Part shown: in pieces, positions 6,252-11,168 of the stretch
Position numbering within the stretch: the first letter of the stretch is position 1
Layout of the letters: each line of letters opens with the position of its first letter
From: CAYHDN01 sp964355425
Lineage (GTDB): Bacteria; Patescibacteriota; UBA1384; XYA2-FULL-43-10; CAINNR01
Length of the DNA stretch: 11,168 bases
Direction: 5' to 3'
Assembly: GCA_964355425.1 (NCBI GenBank)
Contig: CAYHDN010000030.1
Coordinates: forward strand, 1 to 11,168
Notes under the pieces: generated by a model
Database searches by the model: none
Seen by the model: the letters and a program-made list of their open reading frames with translations, nothing else
What the model was told of the DNA's origin: nothing
Program-made: the position numbers and the translations under genes

Positions 6252-7418
6252 TCAGGCGCTGGCAAGGTGACCGTATAAAGTCACCATGTTATCATCATGT
6301 AAAATAACGACAGCATATCCATAGCCGCCATAATATTGCTTAAGCACAATTTCACCAGGTCCGGCAGCAAAAATCGGGTCGCCCCAAACACCGGGCGTTG
6401 AAGCGCCGATATCAAGCCCGGTGTGGATCCCACCGTTGTAGGCGCCAGCGGCGGCATATTCCGTCCAACCGAATTCTTGTGTCACCCGGCGTGACGTAGT
6501 CGGCCAGATAAAACGCGAACCAAGATAATTACGTGGATTTACCGGAGTGCCGCCAGTATCTCTAACCTCAAAATGTAGATGGGCGCCGGTCGAATAACCG
6601 GTTGATCCCATGGTGCCAACCAAATCTCCGGCCGCGACTTTCTGCCCCTTTCCGCGTTCCGCTCCCCAGTTTTTACCCTTAGCCGCTAATATCGATGAGA
6701 TCTCATTCAAAACCTGGCGCTCCCTCTTTTCGGCCTCCTTGATTTTTGAATCCAATTCGGAAATTGTTTTTGTTGTATTTGAATAAAGAAGATCTTTTGT
6801 CTGCTTTTGGTCCTCCAAAGCTAATTCCTGCCTCGATTGTTGTTCCCGTTTGCTTGTCAATTCGGCTGCTTTTGTTTCTTGCTCACCCTTAGTTTTCGCC
6901 AGCTGTTCCTTTAAGGCCGTAATTTTATTAATGCTTTCAGTTATTTGAGCTTTAACTGCTTCGTAATATCTGGTTCTGTCAACCATTTCTGATAAGCTAT
7001 TCGAGCCAAGTAACGCCTCCATCAAACCCGGATCACCTTCCATATACCAACTGGCGATCAATTGATTCTGCTTTTCCTTATCTCTGGCTAAATTAGCTTC
7101 TTCATTTTGAATTTGCATTTTTAAGTCTTCAATTTTTGCTTGAGTATCAGCAATATCTTTTTGAGTTTGGGAAATTGCACCTTCGACTTGGTTTATTGTT
7201 GAAGAGATATTTTTAATGTCTGAAGACAAGCCCGAGGCTTCGATTTGTTTTTGAGATTTTATCGACTGCAATTGTTTCTTTTCCTGAGATATCGAACTTT
7301 GTTGTTTATAAAGATCGCTTGAAGTCACAGCCAAAGAAGCAGACGGTAAAAACATTGTCACTATCAACGTGATCGTTGCAATAAAATTCACTAGTTTATG
7401 TAATAAATTCAATTTCAT
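6252..7418 (-). CDS. Coiled-coil M23 peptidoglycan hydrolase with permuted catalytic domain
   Basis: A 388-residue exported protein in the position of EnvC/CwlO/PcsB partners of FtsEX. A signal peptide (about 1-30, ending ASLA) is followed by a long Gln/Glu/Lys-rich coiled coil (about 35-240), interrupted near 122-150 by the WYMEGDPGLMEALLGSNSL-type hairpin seen in FtsX-binding partners. The C-terminal LytM/M23 domain is complete but in swapped order. The half with GQKVAAGDLVG, GSTGYSTG and HLHFEVR (H280, H282) comes first. The half with FIWPTTSRRVTQEFGW, GIHTGLDIG (H332, D336) and LYGHL (H384) comes last and ends at the stop. The expected metal ligands and active-site histidines are all there, so it should be an active endopeptidase, unlike E. 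coli EnvC. The gene is 27 bases after ftsX and 26 before ctpA. The ribosome binding site is weak. Confidence 0.93.
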   Translation of the reverse strand: MKLNLLHKLVNFIATITLIVTMFLPSASLAVTSSDLYKQQSSISQEKKQLQSIKSQKQIEASGLSSDIKNISSTINQVEGAISQTQKDIADTQAKIEDLKMQIQNEEANLARDKEKQNQLIASWYMEGDPGLMEALLGSNSLSEMVDRTRYYEAVKAQITESINKITALKEQLAKTKGEQETKAAELTSKREQQSRQELALEDQKQTKDLLYSNTTKTISELDSKIKEAEKRERQVLNEISSILAAKGKNWGAERGKGQKVAAGDLVGTMGSTGYSTGAHLHFEVRDTGGTPVNPRNYLGSRFIWPTTSRRVTQEFGWTEYAAAGAYNGGIHTGLDIGASTPGVWGDPIFAAGPGEIVLKQYYGGYGYAVVILHDDNMVTLYGHLASA

Positions 7419-7445
7419 GGCATTCCATATTCTATATCTTGTGGC

Positions 7446-8384
7446 TTATTTTCTCAAGTGCTGCCGTGTTGCCCAAAAAGAGCAGAAAATTCCCAGCAGC
7501 AAGGCAACTAAAAACTGAACAGAGACAACTTGATAAAGCGAAGAACGCATAAACACCCCAACATCATAACCAATATCAACTAGGTATCTGATAAAAACCG
7601 GAGTCAAAAAATGATAAGCAACAAAAATTACAATCATACCGATAATCGCCGCAGTTACTCCAAATATTACGCCTTCAAGAACGAAAGGCAATCGCACATA
7701 GGCATCTGTGGCTCCGACCAAACGCATAATCTCCAATTCATCAGAACGGGCAATTATTGTTAATTTTATCGCATTGTAAACGACCAAAATTGAAATTATC
7801 ATAAACAAGATTGATAGACCGACCCCAATTTTTTTGACAAACGAAGTAATCCGCACAAGCCGATCAATCATATCCTTATTTTGTTGATATGAAAGTTTAT
7901 TGATCAATGGAGCATAATCTTCACTTTGAAGAAAATCAGCAACTTTTTCAATGTCCTCGGGATTTTTAGTTTTTACTTCGAGACTCCTCGGCAATGGATT
8001 ATCGTTCTCATTAACAATATTTTGCAAATTCTGATCTCCAGCATATCTTGCCCGCCAGCGATTCAGGGCCTCTTCTTTGGAAATGAAAATTATTTTTTTT
8101 ACCTCTGGTCTTGAACCTATTAAATCAGAAAGCGCCGAGATTTGATCTTCGGAGTCATTTTCCTTAAGGTAAACGACCAAATCAACCTTTTCCCTCATCG
8201 AAGTAGCAGTCCGGTTGACTATCAGAGCCAAGAAGGTAAAAACCGAGATAATTAGGAGGGTCAAAATGATAATTAACGTCGTCGCTAATGATAACCAGCG
8301 ATTGCGCCAAAAAGAAATGACTGCCATTTTGATTATTCGGCCGCTAGTAATTAAAAAGTTTGTGAATTCGCTATCGCTTTTCAT
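7446..8384 (-). CDS. ftsX: Cell division membrane protein FtsX
   Basis: This 312-residue protein has the classical FtsX plan: a cytoplasmic N-terminus, membrane helix 1 at about 32-56, an extracellular domain of some 125 residues, then helices at about 186-210, 232-259 and 284-305. The family motifs NPLPRSLEV (129-137) and RSDELEIMRLVGAT (213-226) are intact. FtsX carries no transport substrate. With FtsE it forms an ATP-driven complex that transmits conformational change to a wall hydrolase outside the membrane, and the next gene encodes such a coiled-coil hydrolase. The ATG has a modest GGAA site. A four-copy heptamer repeat separates it from ftsE, which is unusual since these genes often overlap. 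Confidence 0.96.
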   Translation of the reverse strand: MKSDSEFTNFLITSGRIIKMAVISFWRNRWLSLATTLIIILTLLIISVFTFLALIVNRTATSMREKVDLVVYLKENDSEDQISALSDLIGSRPEVKKIIFISKEEALNRWRARYAGDQNLQNIVNENDNPLPRSLEVKTKNPEDIEKVADFLQSEDYAPLINKLSYQQNKDMIDRLVRITSFVKKIGVGLSILFMIISILVVYNAIKLTIIARSDELEIMRLVGATDAYVRLPFVLEGVIFGVTAAIIGMIVIFVAYHFLTPVFIRYLVDIGYDVGVFMRSSLYQVVSVQFLVALLLGIFCSFWATRQHLRK

Positions 8385-8396
8385 AAAATTTCCATA

Positions 8397-8424
8397 GTTT
8401 TGACTTTTGAATTTTGATTTTTGA
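8397..8424. repeat. Four tandem 7-base repeats between ftsE and ftsX
   Basis: On the plus strand the heptamer NTTTTGA occurs four times in perfect register (8397-8403, 8404-8410, 8411-8417 and 8418-8424), differing only in the first base (G, C, A, T). It fills most of the 45 bases between the ftsE stop and ftsX start and ends 12 bases before the ftsX ATG. It may be slippage-generated filler. Confidence 0.8.
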
Positions 8425-8429
8425 GTTAA

Positions 8430-9110
8430 TTATAAGATGTATTTTCCATTTTCACGATCATCAACAATTTTCCCCTCTTTCATTGATACAACTCGTTTAT
8501 GGATTGCATCAACAATTTCTTTGTTATGAGTAGCCAAAAGAACGATGGTGCCATTTTTATTGATTTTAAATAGAAGTTCAATAATCTCCCAAGAGTTGAC
8601 TGGATCGAGGTTGCCTGTCGGCTCATCGGCAATTAAAAGTTTTGGTTCATGGACTAGAGCTCTGGCAATCGAAACGCGCTGTTTTTCGCCGCCCGATAGC
8701 TCCTCAGATAAGGCATTAGTTCTCTGTTCCAGCCCAACAAGTGTCAGCATTTCCCCGACTCTTTTCTTAATTATGCCTGGTAAAACTCCGGCCACCTCCA
8801 GAGCGAAAGCAACATTTTCGTAAACCGTTTTCTTCGCTAAAAGTTTGAAGTCTTGAAAAATTACTCCGACTTTGCGCCGATAGAACGGTAATTCTTTCTC
8901 TCTTAACTGGAAAATATCGCGATCAGCAACCAAAATCCGTCCCGAGGTTGGCTCTTCTTCGCGAATCAGCATTTTTATTAAAGTTGATTTACCGGCCCCA
9001 GATGGGCCGACTAAAGCAACAAACTCACCTTTGGCAATCTTAAAACTGACGTCATCTACCGCGATAATACCCTTGCCATATTTTTTTGTTACATGTTGGA
9101 ATTCGATCAT
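8430..9110 (-). CDS. ftsE: Cell division ATP-binding protein FtsE
   Basis: A 226-residue ABC ATPase of the FtsE type, of normal length. Walker A is GPSGAGKST (35-43), the Q-loop glutamine is Q86 in IFQDFKLL, the signature is LSGGE (138-142) followed by KQRVSIARAL, Walker B ends at D162-E163 in LLIADEPTGNLD, and the switch histidine is H195 in ATHN. The FQDFKLL segment and the tight association with ftsX distinguish it from LolD-like relatives. It binds FtsX on the cytoplasmic face and powers activation of the peptidoglycan hydrolase encoded two genes downstream. The ATG lies five bases after the gpmI stop without a clear ribosome binding site, so it probably depends on translational coupling to gpmI. 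Confidence 0.97.
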   Translation of the reverse strand: MIEFQHVTKKYGKGIIAVDDVSFKIAKGEFVALVGPSGAGKSTLIKMLIREEEPTSGRILVADRDIFQLREKELPFYRRKVGVIFQDFKLLAKKTVYENVAFALEVAGVLPGIIKKRVGEMLTLVGLEQRTNALSEELSGGEKQRVSIARALVHEPKLLIADEPTGNLDPVNSWEIIELLFKINKNGTIVLLATHNKEIVDAIHKRVVSMKEGKIVDDRENGKYIL

Positions 9111-9115
9111 AATCG

Positions 9116-10687
9116 TTAAATTAATTCTGACAAATTAATTCCCGACATTTCAACTGGCTTAGGGATTTCCATAATTCGCAAAATTGTCGGCGAAATATCA
9201 GCCAGAATTCCTGTTGCTTCGTTACTTGAATATTCTAGCAAACTTTCATGGTTAAAGTCACTGCCGCTCCCCGGAGTAAACGGTTTTAATTGGAAATCTA
9301 AAATTACTAACGGAACCGGACTTGCAGTATGCTCTTTATTTATCTTATTGGTTTTCGGATTAATCATTAATTCGCAATTTCCGTGGTCGGCAGTGATTAT
9401 TGCAGTCATTCCCTTGCCCGAAGCGCTAGCTAATATCCCGCCAAGAGCGCTATCAACTGCCTCGACTGCTTTAACTGTGGCCTCCAAATTTCCAGTATGG
9501 CCAACCATATCGCCGTTGGCAAAATTTACTAGAATGAACTGATAATCACCAGTAATCGCCTCAATAACTTTATTTTTAATCTCCGGGGCCGACATTTCAG
9601 GAGCGGTCGCATAGTTTTCGACTCTAGGCGAAGCGACTAGAACTTGATCTTCGCCTGTATGCGGTTTTTCGTTACCGCCGTTGAAAAAATAGCTGACATG
9701 AGCATATTTTTCCGTTTCGGCAATATGACATTGTTTCAGCTTGGCCTCTTCAATAACATCAGCGATAACGTTACTCATATTAATTGGCGCAAGTAGAGCC
9801 GGTGATTTTTGGCCCGGAAGATAGCGGGTCATGGTGATCGTCAATAAGTTCTCAACTTTTTGGCGCTGAAATTCAAAAAATTCGTCGCTCTCAAAACACG
9901 ATAGAAGTTGTCGCATACGATCAGCGCGAAAATTAAAAAATATCATTCCGTCACCAGACCGGATTAATCCTTGATCGTCAATAAGACAGGGCCCAATCCT
10001 TTCGTCATCAGCCCCAGCTTTATAGTTTGCTTCAATCGCTTCTTCTGGCGACCCGTATCTATCGCCTTGGCCGGCAATTAAGAGATTGTATGCCTTAGCC
10101 GTCCGCTCAAAATGTTTATCACGATCCATGGCGTAAAACCGGCCGATAATCGTAGCAATTTTTCCGACGCCAAGTTCCCTAATTTTATTATTTATTAATT
10201 CAACACTTTCTTTGGCCGTTTGGGGAGCAGTATCTCGACCATCTGAAATAAAATGAATATAAACTTTTTCGACTTGTTTTTCTGCTGCTAATTTCAGTAG
10301 TGCAAACAAATGTTTAATGCTTGAATGAACTGCGCCTTGGGAACAAAGGCCGACAAGATGCAAACTGCCATCATCTGATTTAACCTCCTCAATAATCTTC
10401 AACAAGTTTTGATTTTTATAAAAGTTGCCATTTTCAATCGCTTGATCAACTCGCGGCAGAGATTCCCAAACTACACGACCAGAACCCAAATTTAGGTGAC
10501 CAACTTCCGAATTGCCCGACTCACCAGGGGTAATGCCAACATCAATTCCGGAAGCAGAAATCAAGGTTTTCGGATAATTGCCGTAAGCCCAATCCAAATT
10601 CGGCGTCTTTGCCAGATAGGTAGAATTACCTTCTTTCAAAGGCGACAGTCCCCAGCCGTCCAAAACTACTAAAAGAGTTCGTTTGAT
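9116..10687 (-). CDS. gpmI: 2,3-bisphosphoglycerate-independent phosphoglycerate mutase
   Basis: This Mn-dependent enzyme interconverts 3- and 2-phosphoglycerate in glycolysis. All family blocks are present: VVLDGWG at the N-terminus (first metal aspartate), GNSEVGHLNLGSGR with the phosphorylated serine (S60 with this start), SQGAVHS, DGRDTAPQTA, MDRDKHFER, FFNFRADRMRQL, RIAETEKYAHV-like HIAETEKYAHVSYFFNGG, NFANGDMVGHTG and ITADHGNCE. Starting at the ATC at 10687-10685 gives 523 residues beginning (M)KRTLLVVLDGWG, as expected for the family. No ATG, GTG or TTG in frame precedes the DGWG block except a TTG at 10663 that would delete the first beta strand and has no ribosome binding site, and an in-frame stop lies at 10702-10700. 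GGGAGGGG sits just before the ATC. An alternative is a one-base error in the G run, which would join an ATG at 10700. It is probably the first gene of the ftsEX operon. Confidence 0.95.
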   Translation of the reverse strand: MKRTLLVVLDGWGLSPLKEGNSTYLAKTPNLDWAYGNYPKTLISASGIDVGITPGESGNSEVGHLNLGSGRVVWESLPRVDQAIENGNFYKNQNLLKIIEEVKSDDGSLHLVGLCSQGAVHSSIKHLFALLKLAAEKQVEKVYIHFISDGRDTAPQTAKESVELINNKIRELGVGKIATIIGRFYAMDRDKHFERTAKAYNLLIAGQGDRYGSPEEAIEANYKAGADDERIGPCLIDDQGLIRSGDGMIFFNFRADRMRQLLSCFESDEFFEFQRQKVENLLTITMTRYLPGQKSPALLAPINMSNVIADVIEEAKLKQCHIAETEKYAHVSYFFNGGNEKPHTGEDQVLVASPRVENYATAPEMSAPEIKNKVIEAITGDYQFILVNFANGDMVGHTGNLEATVKAVEAVDSALGGILASASGKGMTAIITADHGNCELMINPKTNKINKEHTASPVPLVILDFQLKPFTPGSGSDFNHESLLEYSSNEATGILADISPTILRIMEIPKPVEMSGINLSELI

Positions 10688-10690
10688 AAA

Positions 10691-10698
10691 CCCCTCCC
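10691..10698 (-). promoter_or_regulatory. Strong Shine-Dalgarno site for the gpmI ATC start
   Basis: GGGAGGGG on the minus strand contains GGAGG ending five bases before the ATC codon at 10687. The site is too far (about 29 bases) from the in-frame TTG at 10663 to serve it, so it supports the ATC as the start. Confidence 0.7.
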
Positions 10699-10717
10699 AT
10701 TATTACTAATTGATCTG

Positions 10718-10747
10718 ATTATACCACAGCCGTTCAAATTTTGTCTA
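10718..10747 (-). promoter_or_regulatory. Extended -10 promoter of gpmI
   Basis: On the minus strand a perfect TATAAT (10723-10718) is preceded by TGG, giving the extended TGN motif, and by TAGACA (10747-10742), five of six matches to the -35 consensus, with an 18-base spacer. Transcription would start near 10711, leaving a leader of about 24 bases with the GGGAGGGG site. The -35 lies within the last codons of the reverse transcriptase gene. The match to a housekeeping sigma factor is strong for an A/T-rich genome. Confidence 0.72.
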
Positions 10748-11168
10748 AAATAATTGCAATCTGAGAAATAAGTTTTTTTGATTTGCAATGTTTTAAAAGT
10801 CCCAAATATGATGACAAATTTTTCTGGTTGATTTTTTTCAGCATCCGCTTTTTTGTTTTTGTTCGCAGAGCTCGATAATGCGGCAAAACAACATAGCCGA
10901 GAAAATCGACTCCCCGATTCAGCGGGCAAATATTTACTTTTTTCGGATGCAGACCAAGCTTAATCTTACTTTGGATAAAATTATTGATTTCAAATATAAG
11001 CATATTGAATTTGGTTTGATCATTATCCACAATCACAAAGTCATCGGTATATCTAATATAAAATTTAAGTTGTAGATGATGTTTAATGAATTGATCAAAC
11101 TCATTCATATAAACATTCGCAAAAAGATGGCTGGTTAAATTGCCGATTGGAATTCGCGGCGCAGACCA
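10734..11168 (-). CDS. DGR-type reverse transcriptase, C-terminal part (cut by window end)
   Basis: The frame stays open to the window edge, giving 144 residues that start in the middle of the polymerase domain. It begins with RIPIGNLTSHLFANVYMNEF, where the IGNxTS block replaces the QGxxxSP of group II intron enzymes and is a hallmark of diversity-generating retroelement reverse transcriptases (normally SQ; here SH). The active-site YTDD is at 40-43 of the fragment, in YIRYTDDFVIV. Next come a lysine-containing block (LHPKKVNI) and GVDFLGYVVLPHYRALR, then the thumb segment SYLGLLKHCKSKKL and a natural stop. No maturase or endonuclease domain follows, in keeping with DGR enzymes. The N-terminal motifs, any accessory Avd gene, template repeat and target gene would lie beyond the right edge. 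An internal ATG at 11108 is not the start, since conserved residues precede it. Confidence 0.85.
   Translation of the reverse strand, partial: WSAPRIPIGNLTSHLFANVYMNEFDQFIKHHLQLKFYIRYTDDFVIVDNDQTKFNMLIFEINNFIQSKIKLGLHPKKVNICPLNRGVDFLGYVVLPHYRALRTKTKKRMLKKINQKNLSSYLGLLKHCKSKKLISQIAIILDKI

Noticed and set aside
10669..10929. 86-residue minus-strand open frame overlapping the end of the reverse transcriptase and the gpmI promoter
   Set aside because: It is out of frame with both genes, has no recognisable domain, and overlaps clearly conserved reverse transcriptase residues; it is a shadow.
9116..11168. A DGR template or variable repeat within the window
   Set aside because: Only about 46 bases lie between the reverse transcriptase stop and the gpmI start, and no repeated block with adenine substitutions was seen by eye elsewhere.
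1..11168. CRISPR arrays, tRNA or rRNA genes, insertion sequences
   Set aside because: No regularly spaced repeats, cloverleaf-type sequences, rRNA blocks or transposase motifs were found on either strand.

Overview
The window looks like a piece of a genome from the Candidate Phyla Radiation (Patescibacteria, probably a Parcubacteria-like lineage). The evidence is moderate to low GC, tightly packed genes all on the minus strand, TGA used as a normal stop, frequent non-ATG starts, small membrane proteins of the DUF4870/Tic20 type, and a short TGCC/GGCA palindrome read through inside a gene. A bL9 gene is present, which fits lineages that kept this protein; several CPR lineages have lost it. This assignment is inference; no rRNA marker is present. 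The first 28 bases are Illumina TruSeq adapter rather than genomic DNA, so the left edge is a contig end.

Layout, read in the direction of transcription (right to left). At the right edge is the C-terminal part of a reverse transcriptase of the diversity-generating-retroelement (DGR) type, cut off by the window end. Its last codons overlap a good extended -10 promoter that drives gpmI (phosphoglycerate mutase), which appears to start at a rare ATC codon behind a strong ribosome binding site. gpmI is followed closely by ftsE, ftsX, a coiled-coil M23 peptidase, a carboxy-terminal processing protease (ctpA) and rplI. This looks like one transcription unit joining a glycolytic enzyme to a complete division and wall-remodelling module: the FtsEX transporter gates the coiled-coil hydrolase, and CtpA may process envelope proteins. 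It resembles the gpmI-envC-ctpA neighbourhood of many proteobacteria with ftsEX added.

After a 118-base gap with inverted repeats comes a second cluster: a 682-residue single-pass membrane protein with a lipoprotein-like fold and a pseudopilin-like C-terminus, lemA, two small DUF4870-like membrane proteins, htpX, and the start of a DUF362-type gene cut by the contig end. LemA with HtpX suggests a membrane quality-control cluster.

The most unusual items are the M23 catalytic domain, which is circularly permuted yet keeps every expected catalytic residue; the DGR-type reverse transcriptase at the edge; the ATC start of gpmI; and the palindrome inserted in frame in the 682-residue gene. No tRNA, rRNA, CRISPR array or insertion sequence was seen, and no gap without a gene exceeds 300 bases.
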